From Alishewanella jeotgali KCTC 22429 (GTDB lineage Bacteria; Pseudomonadota; Gammaproteobacteria; Enterobacterales; Alteromonadaceae): a stretch of 51,306 bases of DNA. The stretch covers positions 1 through 51,306 of the forward strand of contig NZ_AHTH01000003.1 of assembly GCF_000245735.1 (NCBI RefSeq). The letters are read 5' to 3'. Below are positions 26,151 to 36,225 of this stretch, piece after piece. A program made the translations under genes and the position numbers. Position 1 is the first letter of the stretch, and each line of letters begins with the position of its first letter. Below the pieces are notes generated by a model that saw only the letters and a program-made list of their open reading frames with translations, was not told the DNA's origin and ran no database searches.

Positions 26151-29100
26151 TCAGCGTTTAATATCCTCAGCTATCGCCGGTGTCAGCGGTGCCGCCCGCA
26201 GCGGTTGTACCGGCTGGCGGCTTAACTGTGTGGTTAAATAGTTAAGTGCCGCCTGCAACTGGGCATCCTGGCCGTTAAAGCTGGCATAAGGCAAATTCAC
26301 CACCTCAATATCCGGTTCTACGCCATAACCTTCGATGATATAGCGGCCATCCATGGCAAACTGCGGAGTTTCCGCTACCCGCGCCACACCACGGTCGGCC
26401 AGTAAGTTACGACCGGATAACCAGACACCGGCACCAGCGGTACGTTGCCCTATCACCGGGCCCAGGCCCAGCGCCCGCACGCCGGCGGAGAAGGTTTCGC
26501 CATCAGAGTAAGTCAAGGGGTCAGCCAGCACCACTAAATGGCCGCGGAAGGCTTGCTGCATATTGGTGTAGGGCGCGCCATGGGTTGGCTGCCAGAACGA
26601 CCAGGCCCGGCGTAACAGCTTCTCAATAATCCAGCTGTCAATATTGCCGCCACGGTTGCGCCGCACATCGATAATCAGGCCCTCTTTCTGGAAATGGGCA
26701 TAAAACTCACGGGCAAAATTGGCAATATCTGCCGGCCCCATCGCATTCAGATGCAAATAGCCAAAGCGCCCGGCTGATGCCTCAGTGACCTGCTGCAAAT
26801 TGCGCTGTACCCAGTCCTGATAACGCAACATCGATTCCTGCGCCGCCGGCACAGGTTCGACAATACGCTTCAGTGCGGTATTACCGCGCTTTAGCTCCAG
26901 CAACACCTGACGCCCCGCTTGATTGCGCAGTGCTGTGGTCAATTCCGCCAGATTGCTGATGCGCTGACCATTCACCGCGATAATCACATCACCGGCCTGA
27001 ATATTAACCCCTGGTCTTGCCAGCGGTGAGGCCTGAGCCGGCAGTTCCGGATCGGTCTGATAAATATGCGCGACCTGCACCCCGCCCGGCTGATTGTTTA
27101 AACGCGCACCCAGACTCGCCGCACCGGGCGCGGTAGGATCGTCACGATATTCTCCTCCGCGCACCTGCGAATGCAGAGCGTTTAGCTCGCCCATCATTTG
27201 CGATAACAGGTCGTCCAGTTCGTGTCTATCTGTAACGCGCTGCAAGAGCGGTAAATACTTGCTGCGGGTCGCTTGCCAATCCAGCCCCCGCATATTTTTG
27301 TCAAACAGAAAATCGCGGTGCATCAGCCAGGCGTCATTAAACATCTGCCGCCACTCGGTTTGTGGCACCACCGCGAGGCGCAGTGCTGCGGTATTTAACC
27401 GGGCCGTGCTCAGATCCGCCGGTAACTTATCGCTGGCCGGCACCAGTAACAGCTCGCCACTGTTATCCTGAGCCGCTTTTTGAATAAACAGGGTTTTGCC
27501 ATCGGCACTTAACTGATAACGCGCCACGCCTTTGCTAACGCTGCTGGTTTTCACCGCACGCTGGGCAATATTAACGGTCAGTAATTCTGACGCCTGCTCG
27601 CCCTGCTCGCGACTTAGCAGATAAAGCCGTTCATTATTCAAACTTAATTGCCGGTAATTGCCGGCGCTGACAGGCACCTGCCATAAACGGCTGGCTAGCC
27701 CTTGCCAATCGATACGCTGCGCGCGACGGCCCTGCATCGTCTCGGTGGCAGCCTTGTTATCGCAGTTAACCAGCTCTTGCGCCGGCGCAAAGGGGAAACA
27801 GGCGTCGGCTTTCAGGCTAAGGGCAAAGATTTCTGCTCTTTTATCAAACATCGGCCCCAGGTTACGGTCGCCCCAGGGGCTTGATGGCGTGGCGCGGAAC
27901 TGACGATCAGAGAGAAAGTACAACCAGAGACCATCCGGGCTAAAGGCCGGGGCATAGGATTCATATTTATCGCTGGTCAGTACTTCGCTGCGTTGCTCAG
28001 CCAGACTGTACAGCACCACCTGACTGCGCGGTCGCTGTTGATGATTCAGCGTAAAGGCCAGTAGCTGGCTATCTGCTGACCAGATCACATCGGCGTAGGG
28101 TGAATGTCCCCAGCCTTGCTGATAAATTTTGCGATTACTGCCAGTTTGCAGATCGAGTAACCAGAGATCGCCGTTTTTATCATCGTGCGCCAGATAGCGG
28201 CCATCCGGTGACAGATGTAAGCCCCAACGGAAGGTTGACCCGTCTTTGGTTAATTGCTCAGCACGGTTAGCGCCATCGGCAGCAAAGCGCCAGATCTCGT
28301 TTTCGCCACTGGCATCGTTAATAGCGTACACCCAGTTACCATCATGACTCAGCAAGGCTTGCCGGGAGCGACTGCCTTCTGGCGTTGCGATCTGAACTGT
28401 GCGTCTGTTGTCCTGGCCGACCAGGATAATCTGGCTTCGTACCGTTAAGGCCGCTTGTTTGGTATTGGCATTAGCCGTGACGTCAGTGAGGTAACTCAGC
28501 GGCTTATCCAGCCAGCGCTCGCGTTGTTGCAGCCGATCCGACGCCAGTTGTAATGGTAGCGTCTGGCTTTGCCCCGTCTGCAGATCCAGCTGCACCAGAT
28601 CGGCACCCAATTGATACACCGCCTTACCGCCACTGACCGATAAGCGGCCAATACGCCAGTCTTGCTGTTGCGTATGCTGTTGCAGATCCTGACCAGCTAA
28701 GGTGACTGACCAGATATTACTATTGCCATCGGCATCACTGACAAAGTAAACCCGGCCATTAGCCACCTGTGGCTGACTAATAGAGCCAGTATGTTCCGGC
28801 AATAAGCGCTCGGCCTCTACGCTTGAGCCTAAAGTCCAGCGCCACAGCTCGCCCATGGCGCCGCCGCGGTAAACTTTGGCATTATCCCCGGTCAAATGCA
28901 GGCCAAAACGGGTAAAAAATAGCGTATTACTGCTCTCATCCAGCTGACCGCTATTGGCATCGGCCAGCGGCAGAATGGTACTGAGGCCGGTTTTTGGATC
29001 GAGTAAGGTCAATTGCCAGAAATTCGCCGGGCCACTGGCGTTATCGGTAGCATATAGCAACCGGCCATCGCTCAGGCTTTGTAACAAACGCACCCGGCTA

Positions 29101-29435
29101 TTTTCAAAGGTCAGCCGTTGGGCCGGGCCACCGCTCAGTGCCAGCTGATAAACCTCGTCCGTCCCCTCGTAATTGGCGACAAAGTACAGCGTCTGACCAT
29201 CAGCGGCGAGCAAGGGATCGCGCTCCAGTGCCGGATGGGTTGTCAGGCGCTGCGCCTGTTGCTGACCAAGGCTGCCCTTCCAGATATCACCTTCAGCGGT
29301 AAACACCAGTTGTTGTTGCTGCAAAGCCGGAAAACGATAGTAGCCTTCGCTTGCTGTGCTGGCCAATGCCGGGTTAAAGCAGCTAGCAAAACACAGAGAA
29401 AGTAGGGTTAGTGGGAAACGGCGGCCAATAGCCAT
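26151..29435 (-). CDS. Exported tricorn-like S41 family peptidase
   Basis: The 1094-residue protein has a signal peptide (cleavage probably after NPALA). Two beta-propeller-like regions follow (about residues 40-330 and 340-660, with WD40/TolB-like repeats such as LSHDGNWVYAI and FSPDGLWLYFLSD). Then come a tricorn C1-like segment, a PDZ domain (about 780-860, with IQAGDVIIAVNGQRISNLAE) and a C-terminal S41 peptidase domain with RRNRGGNIDSWIIEKLLRRA and TYSDGETFSAGVRALGLGPV, where the Ser is the likely nucleophile. Tricorn proteases cut peptides released by larger proteases; a periplasmic role is inferred from the signal. ATG 29435 has GAGG upstream. Confidence 0.9.
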   Translation of the reverse strand: MAIGRRFPLTLLSLCFASCFNPALASTASEGYYRFPALQQQQLVFTAEGDIWKGSLGQQQAQRLTTHPALERDPLLAADGQTLYFVANYEGTDEVYQLALSGGPAQRLTFENSRVRLLQSLSDGRLLYATDNASGPANFWQLTLLDPKTGLSTILPLADANSGQLDESSNTLFFTRFGLHLTGDNAKVYRGGAMGELWRWTLGSSVEAERLLPEHTGSISQPQVANGRVYFVSDADGNSNIWSVTLAGQDLQQHTQQQDWRIGRLSVSGGKAVYQLGADLVQLDLQTGQSQTLPLQLASDRLQQRERWLDKPLSYLTDVTANANTKQAALTVRSQIILVGQDNRRTVQIATPEGSRSRQALLSHDGNWVYAINDASGENEIWRFAADGANRAEQLTKDGSTFRWGLHLSPDGRYLAHDDKNGDLWLLDLQTGSNRKIYQQGWGHSPYADVIWSADSQLLAFTLNHQQRPRSQVVLYSLAEQRSEVLTSDKYESYAPAFSPDGLWLYFLSDRQFRATPSSPWGDRNLGPMFDKRAEIFALSLKADACFPFAPAQELVNCDNKAATETMQGRRAQRIDWQGLASRLWQVPVSAGNYRQLSLNNERLYLLSREQGEQASELLTVNIAQRAVKTSSVSKGVARYQLSADGKTLFIQKAAQDNSGELLLVPASDKLPADLSTARLNTAALRLAVVPQTEWRQMFNDAWLMHRDFLFDKNMRGLDWQATRSKYLPLLQRVTDRHELDDLLSQMMGELNALHSQVRGGEYRDDPTAPGAASLGARLNNQPGGVQVAHIYQTDPELPAQASPLARPGVNIQAGDVIIAVNGQRISNLAELTTALRNQAGRQVLLELKRGNTALKRIVEPVPAAQESMLRYQDWVQRNLQQVTEASAGRFGYLHLNAMGPADIANFAREFYAHFQKEGLIIDVRRNRGGNIDSWIIEKLLRRAWSFWQPTHGAPYTNMQQAFRGHLVVLADPLTYSDGETFSAGVRALGLGPVIGQRTAGAGVWLSGRNLLADRGVARVAETPQFAMDGRYIIEGYGVEPDIEVVNLPYASFNGQDAQLQAALNYLTTQLSRQPVQPLRAAPLTPAIAEDIKR

Positions 29436-29539
29436 GGTTAACACCTCATTGCTGTTATATTGTTATTCTAATAGCCAGAAACTAACAGAATGCCGCTACC
29501 ACGGGTAGTCACAGCCGCTCAAATGCCCGGAAAAAACGA

Positions 29540-29569
29540 TAAAAAAAGCCAGCACTGAAACGCTGGCTT
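29540..29569 (-). terminator. Rho-independent terminator of the aminotransferase gene
   Basis: Read on the minus strand: AAGCCAGC, loop of seven, GCTGGCTT, then a T tract. It lies about 20 bases past the aminotransferase stop codon. Confidence 0.85.
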
Positions 29570-29590
29570 GTTGCTAACCATCAACCCGAA

Positions 29591-30733
29591 CTAACGCAGA
29601 ACTTCACTCAGCGCCTGTAAACACAGCGCCACATTTTCCCGCCTGGCGCCAAAGCCCATCAGGCCAATGCGCCAGGCTTTACCGGCCAGATCGCCAAGGC
29701 CAGCGCCAATCTCCAGGTTATAGTCGTTCAGCAAACGGCTACGCACAGCGGCATCATCCACGCCGGCCGGGATATAAATGGCATTAAGCTGCGGTAAGCG
29801 ATAAGGCTCGGCCACCACAAAGTCGATACCAAGCTGGTCTAAGCCCTGCTTTAATTGCTGATGCATCGCCTGATGTCTGGCCCAGGCTTGCTCCAGGCCC
29901 TCTGCCGCCAGTAAGCGTAGCGACTCATGCAGCGCGTACAGCGTGTTAACCGGGGCGGTGTGGTGATAAGCCCGTTTCGCACCACCACTCCAATAGGACA
30001 TTACCAGGCTTTGATCGAGGAACCAGCTTTGCACCGGCGTCTTACGTGCCTTGATTTTTGCCACCGCAGCCGGCGAGAAAGACACCGGTGATAAACCCGG
30101 TACGCAAGACAAACATTTCTGACTGCCGGAATAAATGGCATCAATGCCCCAGTCATCCACGCGCAGCTCGACACCACCAAGTGAAGTGACAGCATCCACA
30201 ATACTCAGACAATCATACTGCCTGGCCAGCGCACAGAGCGTTTTGGCATCTGATAACGCCCCGGTTGAGGTTTCCGCATGCACAAAGGCCAAAAAGCGCG
30301 CATCCGGGTGCTGTTTCAACGCATCTTCAACCCTAGCCGGATCGACCGGTTCGCCCCAGCTATGATCGACCGTCACGGCAATACCGCCGCAACGTTCGAC
30401 ATTCTGCCGCATCCGTTCGCCAAACACGCCGTTACGACAAACGATCACTTTCTCACCCGGCTCTACCAGGTTGACAAAACAGGCTTCCATCCCGGCTGAG
30501 CCCGGTGCGGAGATGGCCAGCGTCATCTCGTTGCGGGTTTGAAACGCATATTGCAGCAGTTGTTTCAGTTCATCCATCATGCCGACAAACAGCGGATCCA
30601 AATGGCCGACAGTAGGTTTACTTTGTGCTGCCAGCACGGTCGGATAGACATCAGAAGGCCCGGGGCCCATTAAAATACGCCGCGGTGGATTAAAAGCCGC
30701 GATAATAGGTGCGGGGATCAGCGCCAGGGTCAT
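29591..30733 (-). CDS. Class V aminotransferase, alanine/serine-glyoxylate type
   Basis: The 380-residue PLP enzyme resembles alanine-glyoxylate and serine-glyoxylate aminotransferases. PLP lysine lies in [13 protein letters not shown] (about residue 205), the PLP aspartate in [11 protein letters not shown], and the N-terminal [14 protein letters not shown] motif is typical. The C-terminus ends [20 protein letters not shown]. Likely it converts glyoxylate to glycine with an amino donor, but purine-catabolism relatives such as ureidoglycine aminotransferase are close, so the donor is uncertain. The frame opens at 30793; the ATG at 30733 has a strong AGGAGAG. Confidence 0.85.
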   Translation of the reverse strand: MTLALIPAPIIAAFNPPRRILMGPGPSDVYPTVLAAQSKPTVGHLDPLFVGMMDELKQLLQYAFQTRNEMTLAISAPGSAGMEACFVNLVEPGEKVIVCRNGVFGERMRQNVERCGGIAVTVDHSWGEPVDPARVEDALKQHPDARFLAFVHAETSTGALSDAKTLCALARQYDCLSIVDAVTSLGGVELRVDDWGIDAIYSGSQKCLSCVPGLSPVSFSPAAVAKIKARKTPVQSWFLDQSLVMSYWSGGAKRAYHHTAPVNTLYALHESLRLLAAEGLEQAWARHQAMHQQLKQGLDQLGIDFVVAEPYRLPQLNAIYIPAGVDDAAVRSRLLNDYNLEIGAGLGDLAGKAWRIGLMGFGARRENVALCLQALSEVLR

Positions 30734-30869
30734 AAATAAGCTCTCCTTAACATAGCCTGCAGCGTGCAAGGCAAAAAAGCGAACTGGCAGCATAGCAAAT
30801 TATCCGGCCAAAGACGGTGCAGGCGCGGCATTTAGCTGAATAACGAAGATAAAGCGGCGAAATAGCGGC

Positions 30870-30898
30870 ACGACAGCCGTGCTGTTGTCGGCTATAAT
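30870..30898 (+). promoter_or_regulatory. Predicted sigma-70 promoter of phnA/yjdM
   Basis: A perfect -10 TATAAT (30893-30898) lies 17 bases after ACGACA (30870-30875), a four-of-six match to -35. The gene starts 28 bases further on. Confidence 0.55.
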
Positions 30899-30925
30899 CG
30901 CCGGTTTCGTCAGTGGGAGTACCCT

Positions 30926-31264
30926 ATGCAAACCCTACCCGCCTGTCCCAGTTGTCAGGCTGAATACACCTATCAGGATGGCGAGTTGCTGCTTTGCCCG
31001 GCCTGCGGCCATCAATGGTCTGCGACTGACAACGCAACCCCTGAGCAAGGACTGCAAATCCGCGATAGCGCCGGCAACCTGCTGCAGGACGGCGATACCG
31101 TTACCGTAATTAAAGATCTAAAAGTGAAGGGCTCTTCAGCAGTAGTGAAAATTGGCACTAAGGTGAAGAATATCCGGCTGGTGTCAGGCGATCATGATAT
31201 CGACTGTAAAATTGATGGCTTTGGCGCCATGAGCCTGAAATCGGAGTTTGTACGTAAGGTTTAA
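30926..31264 (+). CDS. yjdM: PhnA/YjdM family zinc-ribbon protein
   Basis: The 112-residue protein has an N-terminal zinc ribbon ([22 protein letters not shown], given as its span: Cys7, Cys10 and a second CPAC pair around residues 25-28). The C-terminal domain contains [20 protein letters not shown] and ends [19 protein letters not shown]. It is close to E. coli YjdM, formerly PhnA. The old name suggested alkylphosphonate use, but the phn genes are absent here and the real role is not established. A terminator follows. Confidence 0.9.
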   Translation: MQTLPACPSCQAEYTYQDGELLLCPACGHQWSATDNATPEQGLQIRDSAGNLLQDGDTVTVIKDLKVKGSSAVVKIGTKVKNIRLVSGDHDIDCKIDGFGAMSLKSEFVRKV

Positions 31265-31290
31265 CTGGCGGTAACGCACCAGATAGCAGA

Positions 31291-31310
31291 CACCCCGCTA
31301 GTGCGGGGTG
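31291..31310. terminator. Strong hairpin between yjdM and htpX
   Basis: CACCCCGC, loop TAGT, GCGGGGTG is a perfect 8-bp GC-rich stem between convergent genes. No T tract follows on either side, so it is a candidate terminator. Confidence 0.6.
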
Positions 31311-31348
31311 CTGTCGGTTAAGGCTTAATTGCAGACTTAAGTTAAGGC

Positions 31349-32209
31349 TTAAAACTGCCGGCTGTTTTGCAACGCAGCAATGCGTTTTTCCAGCGGTGGA
31401 TGGCTTAAGAACAGTTCTGATTTGGCTTTCTTACCGGAAATACCAAAGGCCATCATACTGCCTTCCAGGCGGCTTTCATGGTTATACTTTAACCGCTCCA
31501 GCGCTTTAATCATCTTACCGGCACCGGCTAAACGGGCGGCACCGGCATCAGCCCGGTATTCTCGCTGCCGCGAGAACCACATCACAATGATGCTGGCCAG
31601 AATACCAAATACCATTTCCAGTACGATAACGATGGCAAAATACGCCAGCTGGCCCATTTGCTGGTTGTTGTTACGAATCACACCGGCAATTAAACGCGCT
31701 AAGAAAATCACAAAGGTATTCACCACGCCCTGGATCAGCGTTAGCGTCACCATATCGCCATTGGCGATGTGAGACACCTCATGTGCCAACACCGCTTCGA
31801 CTTCATCTTCGCTCATATTGCGCAGCAAACCGGTAGATACGGCGACCAGCGCATTATTACGGTTAGCCCCGGTAGCAAAGGCATTCATTTCTGGCGAGTC
31901 ATAGACCGCCACTTCCGGCATACCAATGCCTGCCGCTTTCGCTTGCTTGGCCACGGTATTCATCAGCCAGTGCTCAGTAGCATTACGCGGCTGAGTGATC
32001 ACCACAGCGCCGGTAGAGCGCTTAGCCATCCACTTAGACATCAGTAACGAGATAAAGGAGCCACCAAAGCCAAAAATCGCGGCAAACACCAGTAAGCCGC
32101 CGATACTGCTATGGTCTATTCCCAGAAAGCTGAACACGATATTTAATACAATGCTCAGAACTAAAATCACCGCTAAGTTAGTTGCCAGAAATAACAACAC
32201 CCGTTTCAT
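31349..32209 (-). CDS. htpX: Membrane zinc metalloprotease HtpX
   Basis: The 286-residue M48 protease degrades misfolded inner-membrane proteins. Two N-terminal membrane helices (about residues 5-60), the zinc motif [13 protein letters not shown] (His about 142) and the downstream [14 protein letters not shown] segment with the third zinc ligand are present, as are two more hydrophobic helices (about 155-215). The C-terminus [16 protein letters not shown] is typical. Length agrees with E. coli HtpX (293). A good promoter lies upstream. Confidence 0.95.
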   Translation of the reverse strand: MKRVLLFLATNLAVILVLSIVLNIVFSFLGIDHSSIGGLLVFAAIFGFGGSFISLLMSKWMAKRSTGAVVITQPRNATEHWLMNTVAKQAKAAGIGMPEVAVYDSPEMNAFATGANRNNALVAVSTGLLRNMSEDEVEAVLAHEVSHIANGDMVTLTLIQGVVNTFVIFLARLIAGVIRNNNQQMGQLAYFAIVIVLEMVFGILASIIVMWFSRQREYRADAGAARLAGAGKMIKALERLKYNHESRLEGSMMAFGISGKKAKSELFLSHPPLEKRIAALQNSRQF

Positions 32210-32240
32210 CGATACACCCTCTTAAGATTTACTGCACCTG

Positions 32241-32268
32241 TATATATGGGCATAGACCATGAATTCAA
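32241..32268 (-). promoter_or_regulatory. Predicted sigma-70 promoter of htpX
   Basis: On the minus strand TTGAAT (32268-32263) is followed after 16 bases by TATATA (32246-32241), about 30 bases before the htpX start. It does not look like a heat-shock (sigma-32) promoter. Confidence 0.5.
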
Positions 32269-32275
32269 TTTCTGG

Positions 32276-32292
32276 TTGCCGTTTTACGGCAA
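32276..32292. repeat. Small hairpin upstream of htpX
   Basis: TTGCCG (32276-32281) and CGGCAA (32287-32292) form a 6-bp stem with a five-base loop. It sits between bioD and htpX. There is no T tract in the direction that would end bioD, so no role is assigned. Confidence 0.3.
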
Positions 32293-32346
32293 AAAATATG
32301 AAAAGTCAGGTAAAACGTGTAAGTAAATATAAGCACTCACAACGGC

Positions 32347-33042
32347 CTAAGTCAGATGTTGTTCTAAGGCTGCCGCTAACTGAAGCGCGATTTCCGGCTT
32401 AGCGACAGCGGCATAAGGCACAGTAGCCAGCAAGGGCGCCTGAATACGCTGCGTTAAGTCCGCAATATTTTGTGCCAGATACAGCATATCCGGGCTGATA
32501 ATATTGGCGACCCAACCAAGGATCCTGGCACCACTGCGCTCTAATTCCCGCACCGTGAGCATGGCATGATTTAAACAGCCCAGCTTAATGCCTACCACTA
32601 ACACCACCGGCAATTGCTGTTCCAGCACCCAATCCGCCAGATAACGCTTATCCGATAAAGGTAATAACCAACCACCGGCGCCCTCGATTAAAATGCGCGG
32701 CGCCTGAGTTTGCTGTAACTGCTGCAAATGTGCAGTCAGTTGTGGCTCATTCAGCCTGATACCAGCGGCGGCCGCCACCAGATGCGGTGCGGCTGGTTCG
32801 GCTAAACACACCGGATTATGCTGCACATAAGGCAACGCGATACCAGAATGCTGCTGCAACAGTAACGCGTCACTATTTTGCAGGCTGCCATCCGCCGCCT
32901 GCTCTGCACCCGCTGCCAGCGGTTTCGCGCCCAGCGCAGTAATGCCCAAAGCGGCATAGCCTTGTAACAACAAGGCACTGACATAGGTCTTACCGGCATC
33001 GGTATCAGTGCCGGTAACAAAAAAACAGTGTTGGTTCATCAT
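32347..33042 (-). CDS. bioD: Dethiobiotin synthetase
   Basis: The 231-residue enzyme carboxylates 7,8-diaminopelargonate with CO2 and ATP to dethiobiotin. The P-loop GTDTDAGKTYVS is near the N-terminus (about residues 9-20), and LIEGAGGWLLPLSDKRYLAD in the middle is the family's second signature. The start chosen is the ATG that overlaps the bioC stop (TAATG); the next codon is also ATG and equally possible. It is the last gene of bioBFCD. Confidence 0.95.
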   Translation of the reverse strand: MMNQHCFFVTGTDTDAGKTYVSALLLQGYAALGITALGAKPLAAGAEQAADGSLQNSDALLLQQHSGIALPYVQHNPVCLAEPAAPHLVAAAAGIRLNEPQLTAHLQQLQQTQAPRILIEGAGGWLLPLSDKRYLADWVLEQQLPVVLVVGIKLGCLNHAMLTVRELERSGARILGWVANIISPDMLYLAQNIADLTQRIQAPLLATVPYAAVAKPEIALQLAAALEQHLT

Positions 33043-33842
33043 TAATCCCTGCATGGCTTGCTAAGCTGTAACACCGCAACCTGATAGCTGGCCGTTAAAC
33101 CTGAAGCACTGGCATTCGGATAGGCCGCCGCAACCTGTTGCCAGTAACCCTTGCCGGTTAACCCCTGCCGCCCACGATTGGCAATATAACTGGCGCCCAA
33201 TTGTTTTAACTCTTTTGCCAGCGCAAAGATATCCGGGTAGCTAAGGTCAAGCTGATAGCTATGCACTTGCCAGCTTGCGCCTGAGGCCTCTGCGGCGGTG
33301 CTGAGTGCATTGAGGGGTAAAAAATGTTGCACATGCTGGTGCTGATCCACCGCAGCAAAGGCGGTCTGCAACTCGCTAAGGGTGCCGGCAACTAAGGTCG
33401 TGACCACAGCCCGACCCCCTGGCGTCAGTACCCGGCTAATTTCGTGCAGTACCTGGGCTGGCTCAGGGCACCACTGCAGCATTAAACTGGAAAATACGGT
33501 ATTGATACTGGCATCAGCCAGTGGGATCGCCGCCGCATCGGCTAACAGATAATGCGCCGCCTGCCCCTGTGCCTTGGCCGCAGCCAGCATGCCGGCACTA
33601 AAATCCAGCGCAGTCAGCGTTTCGGTATGCGGTGCTAACTCCGGATGCAGCCAACCCGGGCCGCAGCCCAAATCGAGCGTGTTGCCCAGTGTTGTGCCTG
33701 TAAGCGAACCGGCAGCCGTTAAACCGGCCAACGCCTGATAGGCGACCTGGCGCTGTAAGCGGGCCGCGTGCTGATAACTGGCCGCGGCTTTACCAAAACA
33801 GGCAGCGATGGCGCCCTGAGAAGCTTGCATTACAGCTTGCAT
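33042..33842 (-). CDS. bioC: Malonyl-ACP O-methyltransferase
   Basis: The 266-residue SAM-dependent methyltransferase starts pimeloyl-ACP synthesis by methylating malonyl-ACP. The SAM-binding motif LDLGCGPGWL (about residues 56-65) and LTALDFSAGMLAAA follow the expected N-terminal helix (FGKAAASYQHAARLQRQVA). The start overlaps the bioF stop as TAATG, and another ATG lies 12 bases further on. The bioH esterase that usually pairs with it is not in this window. Confidence 0.93.
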   Translation of the reverse strand: MQAVMQASQGAIAACFGKAAASYQHAARLQRQVAYQALAGLTAAGSLTGTTLGNTLDLGCGPGWLHPELAPHTETLTALDFSAGMLAAAKAQGQAAHYLLADAAAIPLADASINTVFSSLMLQWCPEPAQVLHEISRVLTPGGRAVVTTLVAGTLSELQTAFAAVDQHQHVQHFLPLNALSTAAEASGASWQVHSYQLDLSYPDIFALAKELKQLGASYIANRGRQGLTGKGYWQQVAAAYPNASASGLTASYQVAVLQLSKPCRD

Positions 33843-35047
33843 TAAAAATACTGCCTTAAGGTATTGATTAAAAACCGGATATCGTCCGGCTGATGGCTGG
33901 CGCTCAGCGTTATGCGTAACCTGGCACTATTAGGCGGCACCGTCGGTGGCCGGATCGCGGTCAGCCAAATCCCCTGCTGTTTTAAGGCCTGGCTCAGTGC
34001 CAAAGCACGACTGGCTTCGCCTAATAGCAGCAGCTGAATGGCACTGTGCTGGCTGCTATCCAGCCAACTGGTCGTCGCCTGTTCTGCTTGCAGCAGCGGT
34101 AAACCGGCCTCTGCTGCCAGTTGTCGGAACAAGCGGATATTGTCCTGTAGCTGGTCACGTCGCCACTGCTCAGTGCGAACTAAACGGATAGCACAGTGCA
34201 CTGCCGCGCAAAGTGCCGGTGGCAGCGCTGTGCTGTAAATATAATGTTTGGCAAACTGTTCCAGATACTCGATAACGGTGCTGTTCGCTGCCAGAAAAGC
34301 ACCGCTGGCGCCCAGGGCTTTGCCAAAATTCGCCATAGTGCAAAACACTTCGCTGCAGGCAATGCCCTGAGCCGCAGCAGTACCGCGCCCCTCTGGCCCC
34401 AGTACGCCTATACCATGCGCATCATCCAGTAGCAGCGCGGCCTGATGCTGCTGACACAGCCTCAGCATAGCCGGCAGATCCGGACTGTCGCCATCCATAC
34501 TAAACACACCTTCAGTCACCACCAACTGATGACTGGCGCTGGCGGTTTTTTGTAACAGCTTTTCTAAGGATGCCAACTCATTATGCGCAAAACGCCGCAG
34601 TGGCTGCTTGACCTGTGAAGGATGCTGCTGTGCGGCGCTAATCAGGGAGGCATGACAGAGCTTGTCGAGCAGCAGCTGATCATCGGCACTGGCCAGACAC
34701 TCCAGCATACTTTGGTTAGCGGCAAAGCCCGAGCTAAACAGCAAGACCCGCTCAACACCAAGCCAGTCACAAAGCTCAGCACTTAATGCCTGATGCGCGG
34801 CATGAAAACCTGTTACCAAAGGCGAGCCGGTACTGCCTACCCCATATTGACTGACCGCATCACACAGCGCTTGCTGGACTTTGGGCTCGCTGGCCAACCC
34901 CAGATAGTCATTACCGGAAAAATTCAGATACTGCCGGCCATTGACATGCAATAACCGGCCAGAGACGGCGCCAAGTGCCCTGGTGCTACGCCTGAGCGCC
35001 TTAGCCTCGCGCTCGGCAAGTGCCTGTTGCATGGCGGCAAGCTGCAT
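33842..35047 (-). CDS. bioF: 8-amino-7-oxononanoate synthase
   Basis: The 401-residue PLP enzyme condenses pimeloyl-ACP with alanine. Landmarks are LNFSGNDYLGLASEPKV near the N-terminus, GSTGSPLVTGFHAAHQALSA, the PLP-binding DDAHGIGVLGPEGRG, and the Schiff-base Lys in TMANFGKALGASGAF (about residue 240). It begins six bases after the bioB stop and its stop overlaps bioC, showing a tight operon. Confidence 0.95.
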   Translation of the reverse strand: MQLAAMQQALAEREAKALRRSTRALGAVSGRLLHVNGRQYLNFSGNDYLGLASEPKVQQALCDAVSQYGVGSTGSPLVTGFHAAHQALSAELCDWLGVERVLLFSSGFAANQSMLECLASADDQLLLDKLCHASLISAAQQHPSQVKQPLRRFAHNELASLEKLLQKTASASHQLVVTEGVFSMDGDSPDLPAMLRLCQQHQAALLLDDAHGIGVLGPEGRGTAAAQGIACSEVFCTMANFGKALGASGAFLAANSTVIEYLEQFAKHYIYSTALPPALCAAVHCAIRLVRTEQWRRDQLQDNIRLFRQLAAEAGLPLLQAEQATTSWLDSSQHSAIQLLLLGEASRALALSQALKQQGIWLTAIRPPTVPPNSARLRITLSASHQPDDIRFLINTLRQYF

Positions 35048-35052
35048 GGCGC

Positions 35053-36108
35053 TTAGCCTGCAGCATGATATAGCGGCGGATTTTGCTGCTCTTTAATGGC
35101 ATCGGCCAGTGCCAGCGCATGGGCTTCATCCGACACATCCTGGCGCTTTTCCGGCACGATGCCGAGCTTGGCAAATAATTGCATATCCGCATCCGCCGCC
35201 GGGTTTTCGGTGGTCAGCAGTTTATCACCGTAGAAAATGGAGTTGGCGCCGGCGAAAAAGCACAGCGCCTGCATCTGTTCATTCATCCGGCTGCGACCGG
35301 CCGATAAGCGAACATGACTTTTTGGCAACATAATACGGGCCACGGCGATGGTACGGATAAACTCAAAACCGTCCAGATCGGCGACATTCTCCAGCGGCGT
35401 GCCTTCTACCTTGACCAGCATATTAATTGGCACGCTCTCCGGATGCAGCGGCAGATTGGCAATTTGCATCAGTAACGCCGAGCGGTCATTGGCACTTTCC
35501 CCCATACCGACAATGCCACCACAACAGACTTTCATGCCGGCATCGCGCACATGGCTCAGCGTATCCAGTCGATCCTGATAACTGCGGGTGGTAATAATTT
35601 CACCGTAAAACTCCGGCGAGGTATCCAGATTATGGTTGTAGTAATCCAGGCCTGCTGCGGCCAGTGAATGCGCCTGCTCCGGCTCCAGCTTACCCAGTGT
35701 CATACAGGTTTCCAGACCCATGGCTTTTACGCCACGCACCATTTCAATTAAATACGGCATATCGCGCTGCTTAGGGTTACTCCAGGCGGCGCCCATACAA
35801 AAGCGACTGGCACCCTTGTCTTTCGCGGCTGCGGCCTGGCGCAGCACCTTTTCTACCTCTAACAACCGCTCACGCTCAAGGCCGGTATTGTAATGACCAC
35901 TTTGCGGACAATATTTACAATCTTCGGCACAGGCACCGGTTTTAATCGACAGCAAGGTGCTAACCTGTACCTCATTGGCATTAAAATGCGCCCGGTGCAC
36001 CGACTGTGCCTGAAATAATAAATCATTAAAGGGTAAGGCGAACAGCGCATTAACCTCGGCTAAAGTCCAGTTATGGCGGGGAGTAACCTGAAAAGATGTG
36101 GCCTGCAT
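35053..36108 (-). CDS. bioB: Biotin synthase
   Basis: The 351-residue radical-SAM enzyme inserts sulfur into dethiobiotin. The [4Fe-4S] motif is [11 protein letters not shown] (CxxxCxxC, about residues 57-64). Other family segments are [44 protein letters not shown] and [20 protein letters not shown]. The open frame runs to 36174, but the ATG at 36108 has AGGGA at the right distance and gives the family N-terminus ([20 protein letters not shown]). It is the first gene of bioBFCD. Confidence 0.96.
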   Translation of the reverse strand: MQATSFQVTPRHNWTLAEVNALFALPFNDLLFQAQSVHRAHFNANEVQVSTLLSIKTGACAEDCKYCPQSGHYNTGLERERLLEVEKVLRQAAAAKDKGASRFCMGAAWSNPKQRDMPYLIEMVRGVKAMGLETCMTLGKLEPEQAHSLAAAGLDYYNHNLDTSPEFYGEIITTRSYQDRLDTLSHVRDAGMKVCCGGIVGMGESANDRSALLMQIANLPLHPESVPINMLVKVEGTPLENVADLDGFEFIRTIAVARIMLPKSHVRLSAGRSRMNEQMQALCFFAGANSIFYGDKLLTTENPAADADMQLFAKLGIVPEKRQDVSDEAHALALADAIKEQQNPPLYHAAG

Positions 36109-36160
36109 GGGGATCCCTGTTATCAGCGTAGCAGCATTGAGCCGCAATGGTTTTTCCGCT

Positions 36161-36188
36161 AGTCTAGCGACCAACCCCGGCTTGTCAA
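36161..36188 (-). promoter_or_regulatory. Predicted sigma-70 promoter of bioBFCD
   Basis: On the minus strand, TTGACA (36188-36183, perfect -35) and TAGACT (36166-36161) are 16 bases apart, about 50 bases upstream of the bioB start. The -35 overlaps one arm of the predicted BirA site. Confidence 0.6.
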
Positions 36189-36214
36189 CGCAGACCAGCC
36201 ATCAAAGTTTACTA
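36182..36214. promoter_or_regulatory. Candidate BirA operator between bioB and bioA
   Basis: TTGTCAACG (36182-36190) and AGTTTACTA (36206-36214) are 15 bases apart. They are imperfect copies of the two arms of the known BirA site (TTGTAAACC, about 14-16 bases, GGTTTACAA), with seven of nine matches each. The site sits between divergent bioB and bioA, over the bioB -35, as expected for biotin-dependent repression. Confidence 0.65.
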
Positions 36215-36225
36215 TTGATTATTTT

